Translations under genes and position numbers: made by a program
DNA from: Chromatiales bacterium
GTDB lineage: Bacteria; Pseudomonadota; Gammaproteobacteria; CAMYNG01
Reading direction: 5' to 3'
NCBI GenBank assembly: GCA_026990045.1
Contig: JALSIK010000176.1
Span: forward strand, 1-20,823
DNA: 20,823 bases
Shown here: positions 1 to 8,978 of the stretch, piece after piece
Numbering within the stretch: the first letter of the stretch is position 1
Layout of the letters: each line of letters starts with the position of its first letter
Notes under the pieces: model-generated
Databases searched by the model: none
Told to the model about the DNA's origin: nothing
Seen by the model: the letters and a program-made list of their open reading frames with translations, nothing else

Positions 1-1518
1 CTGCTGGCGCACTACCGCGACCGCTTCCGTCACCTGCTGGTGGACGAGTTCCAGGACACCAACACCATCCAGTACGCGTGGCTGCGGCAGCTGGCGGGGG
101 ACGGCGGGCAGGTGTTCGCCGTGGGCGACGACGACCAGTCCATCTACGGCTGGCGCGGCGCGCGGGTGGAGAACATCCGCCAGTTCACCCGCGACTTCGA
201 CGGCGTGCAGGTGCTGCGCCTGGAGCAGAACTACCGTTCCACCGCCAACATCCTCAACGCCGCCAATGCCCTCATCCGGCACAACCGGGGACGCATGGGC
301 AAGGAGCTGTGGACCGCCGGCGAGGCGGGCGACCCGGTACAGGTGTACACCGCCTTCAACGAAGTGGACGAGGCCAACTACGTGGCGGATGCCATCCGCG
401 AATGGGTGGACGGCGGCGGGCGCCACGACGACTGCGCGGTGCTCTACCGCTCCAACGCCCAGTCGCGGGTGTTCGAGGAGGTGCTGGTGCAGCGCGGCAT
501 GCCGTACCGGGTCTATGGCGGGCTGCGGTTCTTCGAACGCCAGGAGATCAAGGACGCCCTGGCCTACCTGCGCCTGGCCGCCAATCCCCACGACGACGCC
601 TCCTTCGAGCGTGTGGTCAACGTCCCGCCGCGGGGCATCGGTGCCCGCACGGTGGCGGCGGTGCGCGAGGCCGCGCGCGGCCGCGGCCTGTCCCTGTGGC
701 ACGCCCTGCACGCGCTGGTGGAAGAAAAGGCCCTGCCGGCACGCACCCTGGGCGCGCTGGCCCGCTTCGCCGCCCTCGTCGAGGACCTGGGCCGGGCCGT
801 CCGCGGCCTGCCCCTGGCCGAGCAGGTGGAGCAGGCGCTCGCGGCCTCCGGCCTGCGCGAGCACTACGCGAAGGAAAAGGGCGAGAAGGGCCGGGCCCGG
901 GTGGAGAACCTGGACGAACTGGTGAGCGCGGCGCAGCTGTTCCGGCGCGAGGATCCCGAGGACGGGCTGGAGATGGACGACCTGGCCGCCTTCCTCGCCC
1001 ACGCCGCGCTGGAGGCGGGCGAGCGCCAGGCCGGCGAGTGGGACGACTGCGTGCAGCTCATGACCCTGCACGCGGCCAAGGGGCTGGAGTTCGACCTGGT
1101 GTTCCTGTGCGGGCTGGAGGAGGGCCTGTTTCCCCACCAGCTGTCGCTGGAGGAGCCCGGCCGCCTGGAAGAGGAGCGGCGCCTGTGCTACGTGGGCATG
1201 ACCCGGGCGCGGCGGCGCCTGGTGCTCACCCATGCCGAGAAGCGCCGCCTGTACGGCGAGGAGACCTACACCCGGCCGTCGCGCTTCCTGGCCGAGATCC
1301 CCGAGGACTGCCGCGAGGCGGTGCGCCTGGGCACGGATCCCGCGGCGGCGCCCGCGGGCGGCCTGGCCCTCGGCCAGCGGGTGGTGCACGACACCTACGG
1401 CGAGGGGGTCGTGCTCTCGTGCGAGGGGGAGGGCCGCCACTCGCGGGTGCAGGTGAACTTCGCAGATGCCGGTACCAAGTGGCTGGTGCTGGAATACGCC
1501 CGCCTGCGGCCGGCGTGA
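1..1518 (+). CDS. uvrD: DNA helicase II UvrD, 5'-truncated by the window edge
   Basis: This is the C-terminal 505 residues of a superfamily 1A DNA helicase, open from the first base. UvrD unwinds DNA 3'-5' in nucleotide excision and mismatch repair. Visible motifs in order are the Walker B motif DEFQDT (residues about 15-20), motif III GDDDQSIYGWRGA, the NYRS of motif IV, LHAAKGLEFDLVF of motif V, and YVGMTRARRRL of motif VI. The last about 50 residues carry the UvrD-type C-terminal module (VVHDTYGEGVVLSCEGEG, then VQVNF and WLVLEYARL). This module separates UvrD from Rep less decisively than a full alignment would, but favours UvrD. About 220 N-terminal residues with the Walker A motif lie outside the window. 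The GTG at 40 is an internal valine codon, not a start. The gene ends in TGA and is followed by a palindrome-rich spacer. Confidence 0.93.
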   Translation: MLAHYRDRFRHLLVDEFQDTNTIQYAWLRQLAGDGGQVFAVGDDDQSIYGWRGARVENIRQFTRDFDGVQVLRLEQNYRSTANILNAANALIRHNRGRMGKELWTAGEAGDPVQVYTAFNEVDEANYVADAIREWVDGGGRHDDCAVLYRSNAQSRVFEEVLVQRGMPYRVYGGLRFFERQEIKDALAYLRLAANPHDDASFERVVNVPPRGIGARTVAAVREAARGRGLSLWHALHALVEEKALPARTLGALARFAALVEDLGRAVRGLPLAEQVEQALAASGLREHYAKEKGEKGRARVENLDELVSAAQLFRREDPEDGLEMDDLAAFLAHAALEAGERQAGEWDDCVQLMTLHAAKGLEFDLVFLCGLEEGLFPHQLSLEEPGRLEEERRLCYVGMTRARRRLVLTHAEKRRLYGEETYTRPSRFLAEIPEDCREAVRLGTDPAAAPAGGLALGQRVVHDTYGEGVVLSCEGEGRHSRVQVNFADAGTKWLVLEYARLRPA

Positions 1519-1558
1519 ATTCGGAAGACGGAAGACAGAGGCCGGATGATCTGCCAAG

Positions 1559-1674
1559 ATGTTGAAAAAGACCGTCTGGCCTTTCCTAACTCGCCGAATC
1601 AAGCATTGACATGCTTGATTCGCGGGCGGAGCAGCCCTGCCCCACCTTGGCAGGCTGTTTTTCAACAGCCTGCT
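1559..1674. repeat. Cluster of nested inverted repeats between uvrD and the GGDEF-EAL gene
   Basis: The 158-base gap between convergent genes is locally AT-richer than its surroundings and full of perfect palindromes. Bases 1595-1622 form an 11-bp stem (CGAATCAAGCA / TGCTTGATTCG) around TTGACA. Bases 1650-1673 form a 10-bp stem (GCAGGCTGTT / AACAGCCTGC) with a 4-base loop. That loop reads GAAA, a stable GNRA tetraloop, in the leftward transcript, 3 nt after the leftward gene's stop. TGTTGAAAAA at 1560-1569 is repeated inverted at 1658-1667, bracketing the whole unit. A further imperfect stem pairs 1632-1641 with 1649-1657 and would compete with the 1650-1673 stem. No ORF or transposase is present and neither strand has a clear T-tract. 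It could be a small palindromic mobile element (MITE/REP-like), a bidirectional transcript end, or both. Confidence 0.6.
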
Positions 1675-1676
1675 GA

Positions 1677-4535
1677 TCAGTTGAGGGCATGCAGGCGGTC
1701 CTTCTCCGCATGCCGCTCCAGCCGGCTCGAGGGCTGGCCCACGAAGTGGCCCTGGACGTAGTCCACCTCGAAGCGGCGCAGGATCTCCAGGGTGGCGGCG
1801 TCCTCCACGAACTCGGCGATGGCCTCCTTGCCCAGGGCGTGGGCCACCTGGATCATGGACTGGACCATGGCCTGGTCCACGCGCCCGTCCTTGAGCCCGA
1901 GCACGAAGGAGCCGTCGATCTTGAGCTTGTCCACCGGCAGGTGCTTGAGGTAGGCGAACGAGCAGAATCCCGCGCCGAAGTCGTCGAGCGCGAACTGGCA
2001 GCCCATCTCGCGCAGGCTGGCGATGAAGTCGATGGCGCCGCTGAGATTGGCAATCGCGGCGGTCTCGGTGATCTCGAAGGTCACCGCCGCGGGCGGCACC
2101 GCGTGCTCGGCCAGGGCGTCCTTGATCAGGGCCACCAGCCCCTTGTCCTCCATGGCCCGTCCCGACAGGTTGATGGCGAACCGCACGTCGAGGCCGCGGC
2201 GCCTGACCGCGGCCAGCCGGGCGATGGCGTGGCGCACGGTCCAGCGGTCCACGTTGTGGATGAGGCCGAAGCGCTCCGCCGCCGGCATGAAGCCGCCGGG
2301 CAGCAGCAGCTCGCCCGTCTCCACCTTCATCCGCAGCAGGGCCTCGTAGTCGCGCACCGCGTCGTCGCGCACCGACATGATGGGCTGGAACACCAGGGTG
2401 AAGCGATCATGGTCACAGGCCTCGCGCACGCGCGCGGCCCAGCCCATGTCCTCGGCCATGCCGGCCTTCTCGTTGTCCTGGCGCGAGTACAGGTGGACGC
2501 GGTTGCGGCCCTCCGACTTGGCCACGTTGCAGGCCAGGTCGGCCTCGGCCAGGACGTCGTCCGCCGACTGGGCGTGGTTGTTGATCAGGGCCACGCCGAT
2601 GGTGCAGGTGACGTTGAGGGTCTTGCCGCGGTAGAAGAACTTGAAGCGCTCGAACAGGCCGCGCAGGTTCTCCGCCGCCGCCACCGCCTGCGAGCCGTCC
2701 ACGTTGTAGAGCAGCACCGTGAACTCGTCGCCGCCGAAGCGGGCCAGCAGGTCACCCTCGCGGATGTGGCGCTTGAGCAGGCGGGTGCATTCTTTCAGGA
2801 GCTGGTCCCCGGCGGCGTGGCCGAGGGTGTCGTTGATGTACTTGAACTGGTCCAGGTCGATGTAGAACAGGGCGCAGTCGGCGCCGCTGCGCGCCACGCG
2901 CGCGATGACCCGGTTGAGTTCCTGGTGGAAGTACTTGCGGTTGTACAGCCCGGTGAGGGTGTCGTGCTGGGCCTGGTAGGTGAGCTCCTGCTCGATGGCC
3001 TTCTGCTCCGAGATGTCGCGGGCGGTGCCGCTGACGCAGCGCACGGCCCCGTCCTCGTCGAAGATGGGCCGGGCGTTGAAGCTGATGTGGTGGGGCCGCC
3101 CCTGGGCATCCAGGTGCACGGTCTCGTAGTGCACCAGCTCGCGCCCCGCCATCACGCGGGCGAAGGCCTCGGCGTCCCGCTGGGCCGACTCGGCGGCCTG
3201 GAACTCGCTGAAGTGGCGGCCCAGCATCTCCTCCGGCGGCAGGCCGTAGATGGTGGTGGCGGCGCGGTTGAGGTAGGTCCAGCGGCCCTCGGCGTCCATG
3301 CTCCAGACCAGGTCGTGGGCGGTCTCCACCAGGTTGCGGTAGCGGGACTCGGCCTCGCGCAGGCGCTCCTCGGTCTCCTTGCGGCGGCTGATGTCGGAGA
3401 CCAGGCACACGTAGTAGCGGCCGTCGTCCAGGGTCATGGCGCTGACCCGCACCGAGAGGGTACGCACCTCGCCGTGCCCGCCCCGGTAGGTCGCCTCGCG
3501 CTCGCCCTCCATCTCGTCCGGCGTCGTCAGGCGCCGGGCCACGTCGGGCAGCAGCCACGCCAGGTGGCGGCCGCGGATCTCCTGCGCGGCGTAGCCGAAC
3601 AGGCGCTCCGCCGCCGGGTTGAACAGCTGGACGTGGCCCTCCTCGTCGATGACGATGATGCCCTCGGCGGCGTTGTCCACGATGGCGTGCACCGTGGCGT
3701 CCTGCTCGCCCAGGCGCCGGAACAGCCGGCTCAGGGCCTGCAGCAGCAGGCCCAGCTCGTCGTTGGACCGGGGGCGCAGGCGCTGGGCCAGCTCGGCGTG
3801 GCTGGAGGCACCGCTGCCGTGCATGAGCCAGTGCAGGGGGGCCAGCCCCTGGCGCACGCCGCGGATGGCGGCCACGGTGGCGCCCAGGCAGGCCAGCGAC
3901 AGCAGGGCCCAGGCGCTGAGCCATTCCACCGGCGGGACGCCGGCCTGCCAGTGGGCGTAGCGCACCATGGCGGCCATGGCCAGCGCGGGCAGGAAGGCGC
4001 CCACCATGAGCAGCTTGCGGTCGAGGCCCACCTGCACCCGGTCCAGGCCCAGGTGGCGGCTGAGCCCGCCCAGCAGGTTGAGGCTTTCCAGGTAGCCCGG
4101 CAGGCCCACCAGTACGGCCACCACCAGGTTGAGCAGCATGAACTGGAGCAGGCTCGCCGCCGCCCCCAGGTCCGGGTGGCGGATCCCCAGCCAGTGCTGG
4201 GCGGTGGGCACCAGCAGCACGTAGAGCAGGAAATAGGCCCAGTAGTTGTTGCCGAAGGCGGCCAGGTGCTCGCCGCTGGGCGGCGGCACGCGCCCCTCGC
4301 CCTCCTCTGCCACCGCCAGCAGCGGGCGCAGGTAGCGCCGCAGGTGGAGTATCATGCCCGCCAGCAGAACGGCGTAGAGACCGGCCAGGGGCAGCAGGGC
4401 GCCGCCGCGCAGCAGGGCGGGATCGAGCATGCCGAAGTAGAAGGCGACGCCGTAACCGGCCACGGGCATCAGGCCGAAGCTGGCAGCAACCACGAGGATC
4501 AGGCGGCGGCTGACGCGGGCGAGGCCTTGTTCCAT
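1677..4535 (-). CDS. Membrane-bound PAS-PAS-GGDEF-EAL cyclic-di-GMP signalling protein
   Basis: A 952-residue sensor with both c-di-GMP synthase and phosphodiesterase domains. From the ATG at 4535: six hydrophobic segments (about 12-225), a HAMP-like linker (about 226-277), PAS 1 (about 279-387), PAS 2 (about 397-512), GGDEF (about 522-682) and EAL (about 707-942). GGDEF is intact at 601-605, with an RxxD product-inhibition site (REGD) five residues before it. EAL is intact (EALLR at 731-735), with ITETA, LDDFGAGF, KLKIDGSF and AEFVED following. Both activities therefore look possible on sequence. An in-frame TTG at 4634 would add 33 residues of non-membrane sequence; the ATG was preferred because the first transmembrane segment follows it directly. 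Neither start has a strong ribosome site. The N-terminal membrane module is not one I recognise as a named MASE domain. The stop is 3 nt from the hairpin at 1650-1673. Confidence 0.92.
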   Translation of the reverse strand: MEQGLARVSRRLILVVAASFGLMPVAGYGVAFYFGMLDPALLRGGALLPLAGLYAVLLAGMILHLRRYLRPLLAVAEEGEGRVPPPSGEHLAAFGNNYWAYFLLYVLLVPTAQHWLGIRHPDLGAAASLLQFMLLNLVVAVLVGLPGYLESLNLLGGLSRHLGLDRVQVGLDRKLLMVGAFLPALAMAAMVRYAHWQAGVPPVEWLSAWALLSLACLGATVAAIRGVRQGLAPLHWLMHGSGASSHAELAQRLRPRSNDELGLLLQALSRLFRRLGEQDATVHAIVDNAAEGIIVIDEEGHVQLFNPAAERLFGYAAQEIRGRHLAWLLPDVARRLTTPDEMEGEREATYRGGHGEVRTLSVRVSAMTLDDGRYYVCLVSDISRRKETEERLREAESRYRNLVETAHDLVWSMDAEGRWTYLNRAATTIYGLPPEEMLGRHFSEFQAAESAQRDAEAFARVMAGRELVHYETVHLDAQGRPHHISFNARPIFDEDGAVRCVSGTARDISEQKAIEQELTYQAQHDTLTGLYNRKYFHQELNRVIARVARSGADCALFYIDLDQFKYINDTLGHAAGDQLLKECTRLLKRHIREGDLLARFGGDEFTVLLYNVDGSQAVAAAENLRGLFERFKFFYRGKTLNVTCTIGVALINNHAQSADDVLAEADLACNVAKSEGRNRVHLYSRQDNEKAGMAEDMGWAARVREACDHDRFTLVFQPIMSVRDDAVRDYEALLRMKVETGELLLPGGFMPAAERFGLIHNVDRWTVRHAIARLAAVRRRGLDVRFAINLSGRAMEDKGLVALIKDALAEHAVPPAAVTFEITETAAIANLSGAIDFIASLREMGCQFALDDFGAGFCSFAYLKHLPVDKLKIDGSFVLGLKDGRVDQAMVQSMIQVAHALGKEAIAEFVEDAATLEILRRFEVDYVQGHFVGQPSSRLERHAEKDRLHALN

Positions 4536-4764
4536 GTAAACGGCGGTCGTATTGTTGTTGTGGCTTGGCCCGGGGCCGTTGCGACGGAAAGGAACGCTGG
4601 ACCAATCATGGCAGAAAGGTCCCGCCTTTTCCAATGCCGTTCGTCGCCGTGACGAGACCGTCGGTTCCCGTGCAGTTGCAACGAGTACTTAAAGCCGTGG
4701 TGCATGAATCAGCCGCAGCCCATTGAAAGTTGGCAGGGCCACGGTGCCCGCTGGACATGAATTG

Positions 4765-4782
4765 ACCATCCCGGCGGATGGT
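4765..4782 (+). promoter_or_regulatory. Palindrome upstream of the TRAP solute-binding gene
   Basis: A perfect 7-bp inverted repeat (ACCATCC / GGATGGT) surrounds CGGC, 33 bases before the start codon of the solute-binding protein. It could be an operator, or a small hairpin in the leader. The rest of the 280-base divergent gap (4536-4815) shows no convincing -35/-10 pair; TTGCAA at 4676-4681 has no good -10 at normal spacing. No regulator gene adjoins it. Confidence 0.3.
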
Positions 4783-4815
4783 TCCACAAGACGAACGAGG
4801 GAGGAGCGCTTGGCG

Positions 4816-5895
4816 ATGAAAAGACGCGAGTTTCTCAAGGGGGCCGGTGCCGGCGCGCTGGCCGCCGGCCTGGGCGGGGCACCGGCGGTGCACGCGGGCA
4901 GGACCATCCGCTGGAAGATGGTGACCACCTGGCCCAAGAACTTCCCCGGCCTGGGCACCGGCGCCAACAAGCTGGCCCGGCTCATCACCGAAATGAGCGG
5001 CGGCCGGATCAAGGTCAAGGTCTACGGGGCCAAGGAGCTGGTGCCGGCCTTCGGCGTGTTCGACGCCGTCTCCCGCGGCACCGCCCAGATGGGCCACGGC
5101 GCGGCCTACTACTGGAAGGGCAAGCACGAGGCGCTGCAGTTCTTCTCCGCCGTGCCCTTCGGTCTCACCGCGCAGGAGATGAACGGGTGGCTCTATTACG
5201 GCGGGGGCATGGAGCTGTGGCGCGAGATGTATGCCCGCTTCAATCTGGTGCCCATGGCGGCGGGCAATACCGGGGTGCAGATGGGCGGGTGGTTCAACAA
5301 GGAAATCAACTCCCTGGCCGATCTCAAGGGTCTCAAGATGCGCATTCCCGGTCTCGGCGGCGAAGTGCTCAAGCGCGCCGGCGGCACCCCGGTGAATCTC
5401 CCGGGCGGCGAGCTCTACACCTCGCTGCAGTCGGGGGCCATCGACGCCACCGAGTGGGTGGGGCCCTACAACGACCTGGCCTTCGGCCTCTACAAGGCGG
5501 CCCGGTACTACTACTATCCCGGGTGGCACGAGCCCGGCACCACCCTGGAGGCCATCGTCAACAAGAAGGCGTTCGATGCCTTGCCCAAGGACCTGCAGGC
5601 CATCGTCGAGAATGCCTGCAAGGTGGTCAACCAGGACATGGTGGCCGAGTACGCCGCGCGCAACAACGCCGCCCTCCACGAGCTGGTGACGCGGCACAAG
5701 GTCCAGGTACGCCGGTTCCCCGACGACGTGCTGAAGAAGCTGCGCGAGTTGTCGGACCAGGTGGTGGCCGAGCTGGCGTCGCGGGACAAGGAGGCCAGGC
5801 GGATCCACGATTCGTTCAGCCGGTTCCGCGACCAGGCCATGGCCTGGAGCGAGCTGTCGGACCTGGCCTACCTGCAGGCGCGCCAGGCCGGGTGA
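4816..5895 (+). CDS. TRAP transporter solute-binding protein, DctP/TakP family, Tat-type signal
   Basis: A 359-residue periplasmic binding protein of tripartite ATP-independent (TRAP) transporters, which deliver organic acids to a DctQM permease using the ion gradient. The ATG at 4816 is chosen because GGGAGGAG lies about 10 bases upstream and the protein then begins MKRREFLKGAGAG, a twin-arginine signal with an alanine-rich stretch and an AxA-type cleavage site near VHA. The mature part has WKMVTTWPKNFPG, KELVPAFGVFDAVSRG, MRIPGLGGEVLKRAGG, and GAIDATEWVGPYNDLAFG followed by YYYYPGWHEPG. These match the branch that includes the 2-oxo-acid binder TakP; the actual ligand cannot be read from sequence. 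No DctQ or DctM gene is in the window. The gene is isolated, divergent from the GGDEF-EAL gene and convergent with pyrD 6 bases away. Confidence 0.93.
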   Translation: MKRREFLKGAGAGALAAGLGGAPAVHAGRTIRWKMVTTWPKNFPGLGTGANKLARLITEMSGGRIKVKVYGAKELVPAFGVFDAVSRGTAQMGHGAAYYWKGKHEALQFFSAVPFGLTAQEMNGWLYYGGGMELWREMYARFNLVPMAAGNTGVQMGGWFNKEINSLADLKGLKMRIPGLGGEVLKRAGGTPVNLPGGELYTSLQSGAIDATEWVGPYNDLAFGLYKAARYYYYPGWHEPGTTLEAIVNKKAFDALPKDLQAIVENACKVVNQDMVAEYAARNNAALHELVTRHKVQVRRFPDDVLKKLRELSDQVVAELASRDKEARRIHDSFSRFRDQAMAWSELSDLAYLQARQAG

Positions 5896-5901
5896 GCCGC
5901 G

Positions 5902-6870
<969 letters not shown>

Positions 6871-6953
6871 GACCGGCAAGCATACGGGGCCGCCCCCCGG
6901 CCGGCAAGCCCGGCCCCTTGCCCCGGGCCGCCCGCCGCGCTTTACTTGCGGCC

Positions 6954-7442
6954 ATGCTCCACGTGGTGCTGTACCAGCCCGAGATCCCGCCCAACACCGG
7001 CAACGTCATGCGCCTGTGCGCCAACACCGGCGCCCGCCTGCATCTCATCGAACCCCTGGGGTTCGACCTGGACGACGCCCGCCTGCGGCGGGCGGGGCTG
7101 GACTACCGGGAGTTCGCCCGCGTGGAATGCCACCCGGGGCTCGATGCCTTCGTTGCGGCGGTGGCGCCGGCGCGGCTGCTGGCGGTGTCCACCCGGGGCG
7201 CCACCCGCTACGACACGGTGCGCTACGGGGAGAACGACGCGCTGGTGTTCGGTCCCGAGACCCGCGGCCTGCCGCAGGCGGTGCTGGACGCCCTGCCCCC
7301 GGCGCAGCGCGTGTTCATCCCCATGCGTCCCGGCAACCGCAGCCTCAACCTGTCCAACGCCGTGGCGGTCGTGGTCTACGAGGCCTGGCGCCAGCTTGGC
7401 TTCGCCGGCGCCGGCCGCACCGGGGTCACAGCTCGGGCTTGA
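6954..7442 (+). CDS. trmL: tRNA (cytidine/uridine-34 2'-O)-methyltransferase TrmL
   Basis: A 162-residue SPOUT-class methyltransferase, close to the 157 residues of E. coli TrmL (YibK). It methylates the wobble 2'-O of tRNA-Leu isoacceptors with S-adenosylmethionine. Diagnostic stretches are PEIPPNTGNVMRLCANTG near the N-terminus, LHLIEPLGF, and the trefoil-knot cofactor loops VFGPETRGLP, IPMRPGNRSLNLSNAVAVV. The ATG at 6954 is used; an upstream in-frame ATG at 6918 adds 12 residues with no family match. The last 17 bases overlap the 3' end of gpsA on the other strand. In E. coli trmL belongs to the same neighbourhood but is co-oriented with gpsA; here it is inverted. Confidence 0.93.
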   Translation: MLHVVLYQPEIPPNTGNVMRLCANTGARLHLIEPLGFDLDDARLRRAGLDYREFARVECHPGLDAFVAAVAPARLLAVSTRGATRYDTVRYGENDALVFGPETRGLPQAVLDALPPAQRVFIPMRPGNRSLNLSNAVAVVVYEAWRQLGFAGAGRTGVTARA

Positions 7443-8442
7443 TATCGCGGTCCAGCAGGTGGCGCACGGCGGCGTGGGGATCGGCGCCTTCGTAGAGCAC
7501 GCGGTAGACCTGCTCGGCGATGGGCATCTCCACCTGGTGCATCTGCGACAGGGCGCGGGCCTCGGCGGCGGAGTGGATCCCTTCCACCACCTGGCCGATG
7601 TCGGCTGCGGCCTCCTCGCGCGACTCGCCCCGGCCCAGGGCCTTGCCGAAGCGGCGGTTGCGCGACTGGTCGTCGGTGCAGGTGAGCACCAGGTCGCCGA
7701 GGCCGGCCAGGCCCATGAAGGTCTCGCGCTGCCCGCCCATGACCACGCCCAGGCGCACCAGCTCGGCCAGGCCGCGGGTGATGAGGGCGGCGCGGGTGTT
7801 GGCACCGAGACCCAGGCCGTCGGCGATGCCGGCGGCGATGGCCAGCACGTTCTTCAGTGCCCCGCCCAGCTCCACGCCGATGATGTCTTCGCTGATGTAG
7901 GCGCGGAAGGTGGGGCCGTGCAGCAGCAGCGCCACCCGCCGGGCGAACTCCACGTTGCGCGAGGCCACGGTGAGCGCGCTGGGCAGCCCGCGCGCCACCT
8001 CGGCGGCGAAGGTGGGCCCGGAGAGGCAGGCCGCGGGGATGTCCTCGCCCAGCTCCTCGGCCACGAGCTGGTGCAGCAGCTTGTGGCTGCCGTACTCCAT
8101 GCCCTTGGTGCCCCAGGCCAGGCAGTGGTGGTCTTCCAGCAGCGGTTGCACGGCGCGCAGCGTCCCGCGGAAGGCGTGGCTGGGCACCACCACCAGGAGC
8201 AGGCGCTCCCCGGCCACCGCCGGCGCCAGCTCGGCGGCCGGCTGCAGGTTGTCCGGCAGGGGAATGCCGGGGAGGTAACGGCGGTTTTCCCGCTCGCGGG
8301 CCATCTGTTCGGCGTGTCCGGCGCGGTGGGCCCACAGGGTCACCGGGTTGCCGTTGCGGGCGAGGTGGACGGCCAGGGCCGTGCCCCAGGCGCCGGCGCC
8401 CAGCACGGTGACCGGAAACCGGTGCAGGTCGCCGATGCCCAT
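7426..8442 (-). CDS. gpsA: Glycerol-3-phosphate dehydrogenase [NAD(P)+]
   Basis: A 338-residue cytoplasmic dehydrogenase that reduces dihydroxyacetone phosphate to sn-glycerol 3-phosphate, the backbone of phospholipids. The Rossmann nucleotide-binding motif is VLGAGAWGTALAVHLARNG near residues 12-30. Later motifs are WGTKGME, LSGPTFAAEVARGLPSA, GGALKNVLAIAAGIADGL (catalytic lysine in LKNV), and GLAGLGDLVLTCTDDQSRNR. Length is normal for the family. The ATG at 8442 is 10 bases after the secB stop, so the two genes are probably co-transcribed. It is the last gene of the leftward operon. In E. coli cysE follows gpsA; here the end of trmL lies there instead, on the opposite strand and overlapping by 17 bases. 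Confidence 0.96.
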   Translation of the reverse strand: MGIGDLHRFPVTVLGAGAWGTALAVHLARNGNPVTLWAHRAGHAEQMARERENRRYLPGIPLPDNLQPAAELAPAVAGERLLLVVVPSHAFRGTLRAVQPLLEDHHCLAWGTKGMEYGSHKLLHQLVAEELGEDIPAACLSGPTFAAEVARGLPSALTVASRNVEFARRVALLLHGPTFRAYISEDIIGVELGGALKNVLAIAAGIADGLGLGANTRAALITRGLAELVRLGVVMGGQRETFMGLAGLGDLVLTCTDDQSRNRRFGKALGRGESREEAAADIGQVVEGIHSAAEARALSQMHQVEMPIAEQVYRVLYEGADPHAAVRHLLDRDIKPEL

Positions 8443-8452
8443 GCCCGCCGGG

Positions 8453-8914
8453 TCAGGAGGCCTGCTGCTGTTGCAGGTGCTGCTGGTAGAGGGCGTCGAA
8501 GTTGACCGGGGCCAGCATCAGGGGCGGGAAGCCGCCGCGGACCACGGTGCTGGAGACGGCCTCGCGGGCATAGGGAAACAGGATGTTGGGGCAGAAGGCC
8601 CCCATCATGTGACCCAGCTCGGCCTCGCCGAAGCCGGTGATGTGGAAGATGCCGGCCTGCTTGATCTCCACCAGGAAGGCGGTGCGGTCATCGTGGGTGG
8701 CCTGCACCGTGATGGTGAGGACCACCTCGTAGAGATCGTCGCCCAGCCCCTGGGCGTCGGTGTTGAGCTCGAAGTCGATCCGGGGCTGGATGGCCTGGCT
8801 GAACATGCCCGGCGCATGGGGCGACTCGAAGGAGAGATCCTTGACGTAGATGCGCTGGATCTGGAACTGCTGCTGTGGCGTGGTCTCGTCGGCGCCGCCG
8901 GCCTGTTCGCTCAT
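8453..8914 (-). CDS. secB: Protein-export chaperone SecB
   Basis: A 153-residue tetrameric cytosolic chaperone that keeps preproteins unfolded and passes them to SecA. Family stretches are FQIQRIYVKDLSFESPHAP, IDFELNT, YEVVLTITVQA, FLVEIKQAGIFHI, the GAFCPNILFPYARE segment, and RGGFPPLMLAPVNF near the C-terminus. It has the typical acidic N-terminus and glutamine-rich C-terminal tail (QQHLQQQQAS). SecB is restricted mainly to Proteobacteria, which supports the lineage inference. It lies 64 bases after trxC and 10 bases before gpsA. The grxC-secB-gpsA order is conserved in E. coli; the trxC insertion between grxC and secB is the local difference. Confidence 0.97.
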   Translation of the reverse strand: MSEQAGGADETTPQQQFQIQRIYVKDLSFESPHAPGMFSQAIQPRIDFELNTDAQGLGDDLYEVVLTITVQATHDDRTAFLVEIKQAGIFHITGFGEAELGHMMGAFCPNILFPYAREAVSSTVVRGGFPPLMLAPVNFDALYQQHLQQQQAS

Positions 8915-8978
8915 GGGTCGTGTCCCGTGGCAGGTGTATGGATGGGTGCGCTATGTTAGCAGAGGCGTCCCGGCCCCG

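Noticed and set aside
1559..1674. A complete insertion sequence
   Set aside because: There are inverted repeats but no transposase frame, and no target-site duplication can be shown within the window, so only a repeat is reported.
1689..4652. Open frame of 987 codons on the plus strand opposite the GGDEF-EAL gene
   Set aside because: It is rich in V, Q, H and G without any recognisable domain, and mirrors the codon structure of a well-supported gene on the other strand. Long antisense frames are expected at this GC content.
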